64,000 nt of DNA from an uncultured Olsenella sp. (lineage in GTDB: Bacteria > Actinomycetota > Coriobacteriia > Coriobacteriales > Atopobiaceae): contig OMVJ01000001.1 in the NCBI GenBank assembly GCA_900314495.1, positions 1 to 64,000 on the forward strand, given 5' to 3'. Shown here piece after piece: positions 14,260 to 22,514 of this stretch. Both the position numbers and the translations under genes were made by a program. The notes beneath the pieces were generated by a model. The model was given only the letters and a program-made list of their open reading frames with translations. It did no database searches and was not told the origin of the DNA. Position 1 is the first letter of the stretch; each line of letters opens with the position of its first letter.

Positions 14260-16209
14260 TTACTCAATCACCGTCTGGGCTCCCTGCCCCGTGGGAGTCA
14301 TGTCCACACCCAGCTGCCCTGCGCCGGCGGCGGTGGTGACGTCGTAGGTAAAGGTGCACGTCTCGCCGGGCTGGATAGCCACCAGTTTGGCAATGAGCTG
14401 CAGGTCCTCGTACGACGTCTCGGCAATGTCGAACACGTATGACCCGTCCACGTTCAGGTTGCTGATGTTGCCGCCCGCCGGGGCCGTCATGTATACGTGC
14501 AGCTCCTCATCGCCGGCGCTGCGCGGAGGCACCTCGCCCCTGGTTGGGTCCGCGATGTACAAGGGCAGGGAGTCTTGCACCGCGGGATCCATGCTATTGT
14601 GCAGGGTGGTGGTCACGTGGTAGGTGGTGGTGCCGTCCGCGTTGCGCGCGCCCGCGCCCACCGTTGTAGCCATCTGCAAGTACCAGTCAATCTTGCCGAA
14701 GCTCACGTTGGAGACGTAGAAGCCGACCTCCGGCGCCTTGGGGTCGCTGTTCAGCCTGCCGGTTACGCCCAGCCTGTCCAGCGCGGCCTCCTCGTCCTGG
14801 TTGGCGCTCCACATCTGGAAGTTGCGGTTCTGCACGCTGTCGGCCAATGCCTCAACCAGCACAGCCGTGTCCGCGTTGCCCATGTTGCCCAGCACCTGGT
14901 CGAAGCACTGCTGCGCCACTGCGGCAAAGACGGCGTCGGAGTCCTGGCCGTCAGGGTAGTCAATGTACACCTGGTTAAGGAGAATCTGCGCGGTGGTGGT
15001 GCCGTCCAGGGTGTAGCCGGTCTGCTCGTTGGTGACGCCACCCACAACGCCCAGCAGCCGCTGCAGGAACACGGGGTCCACGGCAATTATGCCGTCGAAG
15101 GTCTGGCCGTCGTGCTGGTCCGCCCATTGCCACTGCCAGATCTCTGCCACACGGCTGAAGTCTGGGATGAAGCCCGCGTCCCCGGGAATCAGGCCTGCGC
15201 CAGGCCAGATAATGTACTCGGCGTCTGAGATTGGGTAGCCGTCGCCCAGACCGGGCGTGACGTCGTAGCGTTGGAAGGTGTCCTTGCCCAGGCCCTGGAA
15301 GTCGCCCATCTCCAACTTGCCGTTGTCTAGCGTCAGCGTGCCAAACTGGCCTGCGAAGCCGCCCGTGGAGCGGATTTCGGAGTTGCACTGGGCCACCACC
15401 AGGTAGTGGCGGGTGCCGTTTGCGCCCAGGAGCGAGGGCAGGACGTCGCCCACCTCGCTCGCCGTGGTGGCGCCGTCGCTCAGGCGCGTCAGCATGTCCT
15501 GTGCCTTCTGCACGGGGGATTTCAGCGCCTCCAGGCGCGGTTCGGGCAGGCTGTTGACGGCATCCGCGTCGCGCTGGATGACGGGCGCCACCTCGGCCAG
15601 GCCGCCCATCAGGGTGTTGAGGGCGTCAATGTTTACGGAGCTGTCCTCCCCGATGATGTCGTTCAGGTCGGTCTGAGCCAAACTCCCAGTCAGGGGCACC
15701 AGTGCGTTCTGCGCCAGATCGTCAACCAGCGCGACCAGGGTGCGCGCGCTGCGGACGTCGCCGCCCACCACGGGGATTGCCGTCGCCGCGGTCCAGAGAG
15801 GGGAGGAGGTCTCCGCGTGCATGCTGCCCGCGGCCTCGGCGATTGCCGACGCCGTCTGCTGCGCGCCCGCGGAGTCGCCGGAGAGAATCTGCTGCTCCTG
15901 TGTGCCAGCCTGGCCAATGGCCTCCTGCGCCTCCGCCTTCACGGACTGCGCTGACGTGTAGAACGCGTGGCCTGCGACGGCGAGGGCCGCAACCAGGGCC
16001 AAGGCCACGACCACAACCGTCACGACGGTCCGGCGGTGGCTGTGCAGCCGGCCGTGGTGGTGGGTATGGTGGCCGCCATGCCCGCCGCTGTGGTGGTGCG
16101 GTGCGTCGTAGGGGTTCTGCGCTCGCGCGGGAGCGGGCTGGGTTGCAGCCTCAGGCTTGGCCGGCGCCATGTGCGCGGCGTGTTTGGGCTGGTGGGGGGT
16201 ATCGCTCAC
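14260..16209 (-). CDS. DUF4012-domain membrane protein with His-rich N-terminal segment
   Basis: GTG 16209 is taken as start because AAAGGA lies eight bases before it, giving 649 residues. The first 60 residues are cytoplasmic, rich in Pro/Ala and then in His (HHHSGGHGGHHTHHH), which suggests metal binding. A single membrane helix follows (VVTVVVVALALVAALAVAG). The large outer part is a DUF4012 domain, with HYLVVAQCNSEIRSTGGF and GDFQGLG characteristic. DUF4012 proteins occur near cell-surface polysaccharide or LytR-type loci in actinobacteria, but their reaction is unknown. The gene stands alone, divergent from der. Confidence 0.8.
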   Translation of the reverse strand: MSDTPHQPKHAAHMAPAKPEAATQPAPARAQNPYDAPHHHSGGHGGHHTHHHGRLHSHRRTVVTVVVVALALVAALAVAGHAFYTSAQSVKAEAQEAIGQAGTQEQQILSGDSAGAQQTASAIAEAAGSMHAETSSPLWTAATAIPVVGGDVRSARTLVALVDDLAQNALVPLTGSLAQTDLNDIIGEDSSVNIDALNTLMGGLAEVAPVIQRDADAVNSLPEPRLEALKSPVQKAQDMLTRLSDGATTASEVGDVLPSLLGANGTRHYLVVAQCNSEIRSTGGFAGQFGTLTLDNGKLEMGDFQGLGKDTFQRYDVTPGLGDGYPISDAEYIIWPGAGLIPGDAGFIPDFSRVAEIWQWQWADQHDGQTFDGIIAVDPVFLQRLLGVVGGVTNEQTGYTLDGTTTAQILLNQVYIDYPDGQDSDAVFAAVAQQCFDQVLGNMGNADTAVLVEALADSVQNRNFQMWSANQDEEAALDRLGVTGRLNSDPKAPEVGFYVSNVSFGKIDWYLQMATTVGAGARNADGTTTYHVTTTLHNSMDPAVQDSLPLYIADPTRGEVPPRSAGDEELHVYMTAPAGGNISNLNVDGSYVFDIAETSYEDLQLIAKLVAIQPGETCTFTYDVTTAAGAGQLGVDMTPTGQGAQTVIE

Positions 16210-16518
16210 GGTTGATGTCCTTTTGCGCGGGGAATTACGGATGCTACGCGCGCGCAAGATGCTGCGCGAACGCGAGAAGAAGCCTGCGCGATTCTACCAG
16301 ATGTATGTGGAGCAGCGTTGCGCAGGAGCCCGCACGGCAACACAAGCGGACCTCACCTGCGAGGGTGGGGTCCGAATTGCTAGGCCCGCGGGTCGTGCAC
16401 ACCCCACTTTGCCTGCTATTTTGTTGAGAAGCTCTCCTAAACCACGGTCCCCGGGTCCAGGGTCGAGTACTGGGATCAGCAGCGCCGTACGCAAGTGGTG
16501 CCCGTGCATGAACAGCGC

Positions 16519-16727
16519 GTGTCCCACGGAATCTGAGACAAAAGAGAGCCCCTCGGGGCTTCAAAATGTCCAAGATTCCGTGGGGCACTGGTGGCAGAAG
16601 CCCCTCAAGACGTGGTCCACGCAATTCTGGACAATTCTGGAGCTTGGGGAGGCCGAGGATGTCCAAGAATCCGTGGGACACCTGTTTACGAACGCCGCGG
16701 GGCGCTCCTACGGATTCCGTGGACCCA
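16519..16727. repeat. Cluster of GATTCCGTGG(G)-type repeats in both orientations
   Basis: AGATTCCGTGGGGCAC (16573-16588) and AGAATCCGTGGGACAC (16666-16681) are direct copies. GTGTCCCACGGAATCT (16519-16534) is the inverted copy, 15 of 16 against each. CGGATTCCGTGGACCCA (16711-16727) is a fourth, shorter copy. Between the first inverted pair sits a small AGCCCC/GGGGCT hairpin, so 16519-16588 can fold as a nested stem. This looks like a REP-like intergenic element. Confidence 0.65.
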
Positions 16728-16759
16728 TGCTGCCGTGACATCCCAGCATGAAACCTCAC

Positions 16760-16768
16760 TGGTACAAT
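16760..16768 (+). promoter_or_regulatory. Probable extended -10 of the der operon
   Basis: TGG followed by TACAAT (16763-16768) lies 30 bp before the der start. No clear -35 is at 17 bp, as is usual for extended -10 promoters. Confidence 0.4.
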
Positions 16769-16797
16769 TAATCTGTATGTCTAGAGCAAGGAGCAAC

Positions 16798-18114
16798 ATG
16801 TCCAAACCCATCGTCGCAGTCGTCGGGCGCCCCAACGTGGGCAAGTCCACGCTCGTCAACCGCCTGGCTGTCAGCCGCGACGCCATCGTTCACGAGTCGC
16901 GCGGTGTCACGCGCGACCGCTCGTATCACAACACGGACTGGAACGGCCGCGACTTCGTCCTCATCGACACCGGCGGCATCGAGTCCATCAAGTCAAAGGA
17001 CACCTTTGCGCCCCGCATTCGCGAGCAGGCCCTGGCCGCTTGCGCGGAGGCGGACGTCATCGTCTTCGTGGTGGACGGCTCGGTCGGCCTCACGGACGAG
17101 GACGAGGAGGTCGCGCGCGTGGTGCGCAAGTCCGGCAAGCCCGTCTTCCTGGTGGTCAACAAGATTGACGACCCGGACCGCGAGCTCAACACCTGGGACT
17201 TCTATTCCTTGGGCGTGGGGGAGCCGCGCGCCATTTCCGCAGGTCACGGCTATGGCACGGGAGACCTGCTGGACGACGTGGTGGCTGCCTTCCCGGAGGA
17301 CGAGCCGGAGGCCGAGCAGGACGACGACCTCAACATTGCCATTATCGGCCGGCCGAACGTGGGCAAGTCGTCGCTGACCAACCGCCTGGTGGGCAAGAAC
17401 CGTTCCATCGTGAGCGACGTGGCGGGCACCACGCGCGACGCGGTTGACACGGTGATCGAGGTCAACGGCGAGCGCTACCGCCTGGTGGACACGGCCGGCA
17501 TGCGCAAGAAGACGCAGGTGCACGAGGACGTTGAGTACTACAGCCTGGTGCGCGGCCTGCAGGCCATGGAGCGCGCGGACGTGTGCCTTCTCGTCGTGGA
17601 CGCCTCCGTGGGCGTGACTGAGCAGGACCAGAAGCTAGCCGGCATGGCCATCGACCGCGGCTGTGCCCTGGTCATCTGCCTGAACAAGTGGGACCTCATC
17701 AAGTCCGACCAAGAGCGCGACAAGGTCATGGCCTCGCTGGAGCGCCGCATGTCCTTCGCCAGCTGGGCGCCCTTCGTGAACATCTCCGCCCTCACCGGGC
17801 GCAGCTGCCTCAAGGTGCTGGACGTGGCCCGCAAGGCGGCCGACGCCCGCGCCAGCCACATCAAGACCAGCCAGCTCAACCAGGTGCTGGACGCCATCCG
17901 CGAGTCCGGTCACACGGTGGTCGTGAAGAACCGCCGCCTCAAGATCAATTATGGCACGCAGACGGGGGACAACCCGCCCATCTACACCTTCTTCTGCAAC
18001 GCGCCCGACCTTGTTGACGACAACTTCGAGCGCTTCCTGGAGAACCGCCTGCGCCAGGCGTTCGACCTGGAGGGCACGCCCATTCGCTTCAAGTTCAAGA
18101 GGAAGGACGCGTAG
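16798..18114 (+). CDS. der: Ribosome-assembly GTPase Der (EngA)
   Basis: This 438-residue protein has two tandem GTPase domains, the hallmark of Der. GRPNVGKSTLVNR lies near residue 9 with DTGG and NKID, and a second GRPNVGKSSLTNR near residue 184 with DTAGM and NKWD. A C-terminal KH-like domain follows (about 355-438). Der acts in 50S subunit maturation. The start is ATG 16798 with AAGGAG in front; a longer frame upstream runs through the repeat cluster and is not used. It heads an operon of eight closely spaced genes ending with the ABC-F gene. Confidence 0.95.
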   Translation: MSKPIVAVVGRPNVGKSTLVNRLAVSRDAIVHESRGVTRDRSYHNTDWNGRDFVLIDTGGIESIKSKDTFAPRIREQALAACAEADVIVFVVDGSVGLTDEDEEVARVVRKSGKPVFLVVNKIDDPDRELNTWDFYSLGVGEPRAISAGHGYGTGDLLDDVVAAFPEDEPEAEQDDDLNIAIIGRPNVGKSSLTNRLVGKNRSIVSDVAGTTRDAVDTVIEVNGERYRLVDTAGMRKKTQVHEDVEYYSLVRGLQAMERADVCLLVVDASVGVTEQDQKLAGMAIDRGCALVICLNKWDLIKSDQERDKVMASLERRMSFASWAPFVNISALTGRSCLKVLDVARKAADARASHIKTSQLNQVLDAIRESGHTVVVKNRRLKINYGTQTGDNPPIYTFFCNAPDLVDDNFERFLENRLRQAFDLEGTPIRFKFKRKDA

Positions 18115-18117
18115 GCA

Positions 18118-18801
18118 ATGACCACGCTGTACATCCTGACGCTCGTGTGCATGGTGGGCGCCTTCTTCATCTGCGGCATCCCCTTCGGCTACGTGGTCGC
18201 GGGCCGCGAGGGCGTGGACGTGCGCAAGGTGGGCTCCGGCAACATTGGCATGACCAACGTCGCCCGCACCGTGGGCGGCAAGGCGGCAGGTATCACCTTC
18301 CTGGGAGACATGGGCAAGGGCCTGGTCTCCATGCTGCTGGCTCGCTGGCTGCTTGCAACAATCTGCTTCGGGGGAGACTGGGGCATGCTGGCCGCCCGCG
18401 GGCCCTTTGGCATCTGCCTGAGCCTGGTCTTTGCCTGCTGCGTGTTGGGCCACGTCTTCAGCCCCTACCTGCACTTCCATGGCGGCAAGGGCATCAGCGT
18501 GGGCTTTGGAGCGGGGCTTGGCCTCTTCTGGCCCATCGGCCTGGGAATGCTGGTGGTGTTCCTGGCCTTTGCGGTGCCCTCGCGCTACATATCGCTCGGC
18601 AGCATAATGGCTGCAATCTCCCTGCCCATCCAGTGCCTGCTGTGGGGCATGGGCGCGGTTTCCATCCTGCCCGTTGCGGCGGTGGCCGCGCTCGTGGTGT
18701 GGGCGCACCGCGGCAACATCAAGAAGCTCGCGAACCACAAGGAGAACAAGTTCACCGTCCGCCACTCCGGCAAGGGTGGCTCGGACGGCGGCAACAAGTA
18801 G
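18118..18801 (+). CDS. plsY: Acyl-phosphate:glycerol-3-phosphate acyltransferase PlsY
   Basis: PlsY transfers the acyl group from acyl-phosphate to glycerol-3-phosphate, the first step of phospholipid synthesis, in the membrane. The 227-residue protein has several membrane helices and the family loops: the GSGNIGMTN glycerol-phosphate motif near residue 40, GDMGKG near 63, and SPYLHFHGGKG near 117. The start lies three bases after the der stop. It is followed by gpsA, which makes its substrate, so pathway partners are adjacent. The C-terminal tail is Lys/Gly-rich and a little longer than usual. Confidence 0.95.
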   Translation: MTTLYILTLVCMVGAFFICGIPFGYVVAGREGVDVRKVGSGNIGMTNVARTVGGKAAGITFLGDMGKGLVSMLLARWLLATICFGGDWGMLAARGPFGICLSLVFACCVLGHVFSPYLHFHGGKGISVGFGAGLGLFWPIGLGMLVVFLAFAVPSRYISLGSIMAAISLPIQCLLWGMGAVSILPVAAVAALVVWAHRGNIKKLANHKENKFTVRHSGKGGSDGGNK

Positions 18802-18817
18802 AAGGCGAGGCGGGAGC

Positions 18818-19837
18818 ATGCAGCGCGTAGCCGTAATCGGTTCCGGTTCCTGGGGCACCGCGGCGTCGGGCCTGGCCGCCGTGCACGCGGACCAGGTGGT
18901 CATCTGGTGCCACTCCGCGCAGGTGGCGGAGGGCATAAACCAGACGCGCCACAACCCCCGCCACCTGGTGGACTACCAGCTGCCGGCCAACGTGGGCGCC
19001 ACAGCATCCATGGCGGAGGCCTGTGCGGGAGTTGACGCTGCCATCCTGGCCGTTCCCTCGGCCTTCTTGCGCCAGACGTGCGCCCAGCTGGCACCGCACT
19101 TGCGGCAGGACGTTCCCGTGCTGGTCCTGACCAAGGGCGTGGAGCCCGGCACCGGGGACCTAATGGCGGACCTTGTGGCGCAGGAGCTGGGCAACGCGGA
19201 CCGCATCGCCGTGCTGTCCGGCCCCAACCACGCGGAGGAGATTTGCAAGGGAACCGTCTCCGCCGCGGTGGTGGCCTCCAAGAACGCGCAGGTGGCGGCC
19301 ACGTTCCAGGCCCTCATGGTGAACCCACACTTCCGCGTGTACGTCTCGGACGACGTGGTGGGCGTGGAGGTATGTGGTGCCGTCAAGAACGTGATCGCCA
19401 TCGCCTGCGGCGTGGCCGTGGCGGGCCTGGGCGCGGGGGACAACACCCTGGCCGTGCTCATGACCCGCGGCCTGGCGGAGATAACGCGCATCTCCACCGC
19501 GCTGGGCGGGCGCAGCCTCACGTGCATGGGGCTGGCAGGCATGGGCGACCTTGTTGCCACCTGCACCTCCCAGCATTCCCGCAACCGCACCTTTGGCGAG
19601 GCCTTCGCCCGCGGGGAGAGCCTGGCCCAGTACGAGGCCCGCACCCACATGGTGGTGGAGGGCGCCGTCGCCGCGCTCAGCGTGCACGAGCTTACGCATA
19701 AACTTTCCGTCGAGTCGCCCCTTGTGGACGGCGTACACGGTATTCTGTATGAGGAAATGCCGCTTGCCGCAGCCGTGGACGTGCTGCTGGGCAGGCTGCC
19801 TCGCGAGGAGTTCTACGGCCTCACCAAAAACGAATAG
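18818..19837 (+). CDS. gpsA: Glycerol-3-phosphate dehydrogenase [NAD(P)+]
   Basis: GpsA reduces dihydroxyacetone phosphate to glycerol-3-phosphate for lipid synthesis. Residues 1-20 hold the Rossmann start VAVIGSGSWGTA. TKGVEPGT, LSGPNHAEE and the catalytic-lysine region CGAVKNVIAIACGV follow, then LGGRSLTCMGLAGMGDL. At 339 residues it has the normal length. ATG 18818 has GGGAG just before it. The gene follows plsY by 16 bp, consistent with joint expression. Confidence 0.95.
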   Translation: MQRVAVIGSGSWGTAASGLAAVHADQVVIWCHSAQVAEGINQTRHNPRHLVDYQLPANVGATASMAEACAGVDAAILAVPSAFLRQTCAQLAPHLRQDVPVLVLTKGVEPGTGDLMADLVAQELGNADRIAVLSGPNHAEEICKGTVSAAVVASKNAQVAATFQALMVNPHFRVYVSDDVVGVEVCGAVKNVIAIACGVAVAGLGAGDNTLAVLMTRGLAEITRISTALGGRSLTCMGLAGMGDLVATCTSQHSRNRTFGEAFARGESLAQYEARTHMVVEGAVAALSVHELTHKLSVESPLVDGVHGILYEEMPLAAAVDVLLGRLPREEFYGLTKNE

Positions 19838-19846
19838 GAGCACCAC

Positions 19847-20521
19847 ATGGAACAGGTACGGGTCGCCCCGTCCATCCTTTCCGCCGACTTCCTCCGCCTT
19901 GGTGCGGACCTGGAGAGCGTTAGGACCGCCGACTGGATTCACTACGACGTCATGGACGGGCATTTCGTGCCGAACGTCTCGTTCGGGCCGGACATCCTGA
20001 AGGCCACCAAGCGTGGCACGGACCTGCCGGTTGACGTGCACCTCATGGTCACCAACCCGGACGAGTGCTTCCAGTCCTACCTGGACGCGGGTGCCGACGT
20101 TTTGACCTTCCACTTTGAGGCGGCCACCCACCACCACCGCATCATCGACGGCATTCACAAGGCCGGCAGGCTGGCAGGTGTCTCCATCAACCCCGGCACC
20201 CCCGTGCAGGCGCTGGACGCCCTGGTGGACTACGCGGACGTCATTCTGGTCATGTCCGTTAACCCGGGCTTTGGCGGCCAGAAGTTCATTGAGGGCACCT
20301 ATCGCAAGCTGCAGCAGCTGCAAGTTATGTGCCAGGAGCACGACGTCCACCCCATCATCGAGGTGGACGGCGGCGTGAGCGCGACCAACGCGGAGGCGCT
20401 GGTGCGTGCCGGCGTGCGCGCCCTGGTGGCTGGCAGTGCCGTCTTCAAGGCAGAGGACCGCGCGGCTGCCATTACGCAGATTCGCGAGGCCGGCAAGCTT
20501 GGCCTGGGAAAGCGGGCCTAG
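19847..20521 (+). CDS. rpe: Ribulose-phosphate 3-epimerase
   Basis: Rpe interconverts ribulose-5-phosphate and xylulose-5-phosphate in the pentose phosphate pathway. The 224-residue TIM barrel shows APSILSADF at the start, HYDVMDGHFVPN with metal-binding His and Asp, DVHLMV, the VNPGFGGQ loop, EVDGGV with the second catalytic Asp, and the phosphate site AGSAVF. AGGAG lies ahead of the ATG. It is the fourth gene of the der operon. Confidence 0.95.
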   Translation: MEQVRVAPSILSADFLRLGADLESVRTADWIHYDVMDGHFVPNVSFGPDILKATKRGTDLPVDVHLMVTNPDECFQSYLDAGADVLTFHFEAATHHHRIIDGIHKAGRLAGVSINPGTPVQALDALVDYADVILVMSVNPGFGGQKFIEGTYRKLQQLQVMCQEHDVHPIIEVDGGVSATNAEALVRAGVRALVAGSAVFKAEDRAAAITQIREAGKLGLGKRA

Positions 20522-20522
20522 C

Positions 20523-21710
20523 GTGAGCGTGTCGGAACCGCAGAAGTTCGTATACCTGGACTACGCGGCCTCCGCCCCCATGCGGCAGGAGGCCCTGGAT
20601 GCGGAGGCCGCCTACGAGCGGGCGCCCTACGCGGGTGCCAACCCCAACTCCCTGCACACGCTGGGGCGAGAGGCCTACCGCGCTCTGGAGGGTGCCCGCG
20701 GTGACCTGGCGCGCCTCGTGGGCGGCCGCTTCCGTCCGTCTGACGTGGTCTTCACCTCTGGCGGCACGGAATCCAACAACCTGGCCCTGTACGGCATGGC
20801 GGAGGGCGCGCGCGGCCGCGACCGCAAGCGCACCAAGGTCATAATCTCCGCCATCGAGCACGACTCGGAGGAGGACGTTGCCCCCTCCCTGCGCGACCGC
20901 GGGTTTGAGGTGGTCTTCGTGCTGCCCGGTCGTGACGGCGTGGTCTCCGTTGAGGCGGTGGAGAAGTACCTGGACAACACCACCGCCCTGGTCAGCGTGA
21001 TGAGCGCCAACAACGAGACGGGCGTCATCCAGCCCGTGGCGCAGATCGCCCGTGCGGCCCACAAGGCCGGTGCCCTCTTCCACACGGATGCCTCCCAGGC
21101 CTTCGGCAAGGTGCCGCTGGACGTGGCGGATGCCGACGCCGTGACGGTTGCGGGCCACAAGATAGGCGGGCCGGTTGGCGTGGCGGCCCTTCTCATTCGC
21201 GGCCGCTGTCCCTTCCGCCCACAGACCTTCGGCGGTGGGCAGGAGGGCGGCAAGCGGCCGGGCACGCAGGACGTGCGCAGCGCGCTTGCCTTCGTCGCCG
21301 CGGCCAAGGCCTGCTGCCAGGACCTGCAGAAGACCCGCGCCGAGGTGGCCCTGCGCGCCCAGCACCTGTACGCGCTCATATGCGCGGAGGGGACGGGCAT
21401 CGTGCCCACCACCACGACGCAGATGGATGAGGGCCGGCTGCCTGGCCTGGTGAGCGTTATGGCGCCTGGGCTGGATTCGGAGTCCCTGGTGCTGCAGCTG
21501 GACGCCGCGGGTTACGAGGTCTCTGCCGCGTCCGCCTGCGCTTCGGGCTCGTTGGACCCCAGCCACGTGCTCTCGGCCATGGGCATCCCGCGGGACGAGG
21601 CCTTTGGATCGCTGCGCATCTCGTTCGACGAGCGCGTGGGCGAGGGAGAGCTGGCGGAGTTCGGCCGCACGCTCATAAAGATTGTGGCGCGCCTGCGTGG
21701 GGGCCGGTAA
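20523..21710 (+). CDS. Cysteine desulfurase (NifS/IscS class)
   Basis: This PLP enzyme takes sulfur from cysteine for iron-sulfur or thio-modification pathways. Visible features are the N-terminal YLDYAASAP, TSGGTESNN near residue 77, HTDASQAFGK, the PLP lysine in VAGHKIGGP, and the persulfide-forming cysteine in SAASACASGS. GTG 20523 is the likely start, one base after the rpe stop; an in-frame GTG at 20529 is also possible. At 395 residues it is typical. No IscU or ThiI gene is adjacent, so the sulfur acceptor is not shown by context. Confidence 0.92.
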   Translation: MSVSEPQKFVYLDYAASAPMRQEALDAEAAYERAPYAGANPNSLHTLGREAYRALEGARGDLARLVGGRFRPSDVVFTSGGTESNNLALYGMAEGARGRDRKRTKVIISAIEHDSEEDVAPSLRDRGFEVVFVLPGRDGVVSVEAVEKYLDNTTALVSVMSANNETGVIQPVAQIARAAHKAGALFHTDASQAFGKVPLDVADADAVTVAGHKIGGPVGVAALLIRGRCPFRPQTFGGGQEGGKRPGTQDVRSALAFVAAAKACCQDLQKTRAEVALRAQHLYALICAEGTGIVPTTTTQMDEGRLPGLVSVMAPGLDSESLVLQLDAAGYEVSAASACASGSLDPSHVLSAMGIPRDEAFGSLRISFDERVGEGELAEFGRTLIKIVARLRGGR

Positions 21711-21779
21711 CCAAACGGGTGCCGCCAGCTGCGGCGCATTGAAGGAAAGACGAGCTGTCAGGACAGCATGGAGGTTGTG

Positions 21780-22514
21780 ATGAAGGAGACCGAGGCCCTG
21801 CTGGGCCTGCAGAAGATAGACCTTGAGCTCATGCGCTACGCCAAGACGCTGCGCGCGATGCCGCAGACCAAGAAGATCGACGCGGCCAAGCTGGCCCGCA
21901 AGAAGATCGCCTCCCAGCTGGCCAAGATCGTGGGTCAGCGCAAGGACTGCGAGATGGAGATCGAGGACAACGAAGCCGAGCACCAGCGCATGGCGGACAA
22001 GACCGCCGAGATTCAGGCCGCGTACGAGGGCGGTCAGGCAACCTACCGCGAGGTGCAGGACCTGGAGCGCAACCTGACGTCCCTGGCCAAGCACCGTGAG
22101 AAGCTGGAGTTTTCCCACCGGGAGCTGGTGGCCAAGCTGGACAAGCTGAAGCTGGCCGAGAACAACGCCCACGCGGTGGACGACCGCCTGCAGGAGGAGG
22201 TCGCCGCCCTGGAGGAGTCCTTCAGGCAGGACACCGCCGACATCGCTGCCAAGGTGGCGGAGCTCAAGCAGGAGCGCGAGCACTGCCTGCGCAACATGTC
22301 GGACAGCGTGAAGGCCGACTACGAGGCGGCCTTCAAGCGGTTCGGCGGCTTGGCGGTGGAGAGCCTGAACGGCAATGTGCCATCCATCTGCCATGTGCAG
22401 CTGCAGCCCAGCCAGTTTGGTGACATAAAGAAGGGGCCGGAGATCACGGAGTGCCCCTACTGCCACCGCATGCTGGTGACGGCGGACATGTTCGGAGACG
22501 GCGATGAGCGCTAG
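21780..22514 (+). CDS. Coiled-coil protein with C-terminal zinc ribbon
   Basis: Most of this 244-residue protein is charged heptad-like coiled coil (residues 1-185, with QDLERNLTSLAKHREKLEF in the middle). The C-terminus carries C-H followed about 20 residues later by CPYCHRML, a C4-type zinc-ribbon-like ending. Proteins of this build (CT398-like) are common in bacteria; links to flagellar or DNA functions have been proposed elsewhere, but the role here is unknown. ATG 21780 is preferred because GGAGG lies five bases upstream; ATG 21768 is an alternative. It overlaps coaBC by 11 bases. Confidence 0.75.
   Translation: MKETEALLGLQKIDLELMRYAKTLRAMPQTKKIDAAKLARKKIASQLAKIVGQRKDCEMEIEDNEAEHQRMADKTAEIQAAYEGGQATYREVQDLERNLTSLAKHREKLEFSHRELVAKLDKLKLAENNAHAVDDRLQEEVAALEESFRQDTADIAAKVAELKQEREHCLRNMSDSVKADYEAAFKRFGGLAVESLNGNVPSICHVQLQPSQFGDIKKGPEITECPYCHRMLVTADMFGDGDER

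Larger units (their letters stand above)
16210..16797. other. Repeat-rich intergenic region between DUF4012 and der
   Basis: These 588 bp contain no supported gene. They hold the promoters of two divergent genes and a cluster of imperfect inverted and direct repeats (16519-16727, separate entry). Open frames that cross the repeats lack ribosome-binding sites. Confidence 0.5.

Noticed and set aside
16519-16727. CRISPR array
   Set aside because: Copies are few, differ in orientation and spacing, and no cas genes are present.
16591-16797. N-terminal extension of Der
   Set aside because: It runs through the repeat cluster. ATG 16798 has AAGGAG, and the family starts there.
20472-22466. 664-codon minus-strand frame opposite the desulfurase and zinc-ribbon genes
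   Set aside because: It spans two known plus-strand genes and has no domain or ribosome-binding site.
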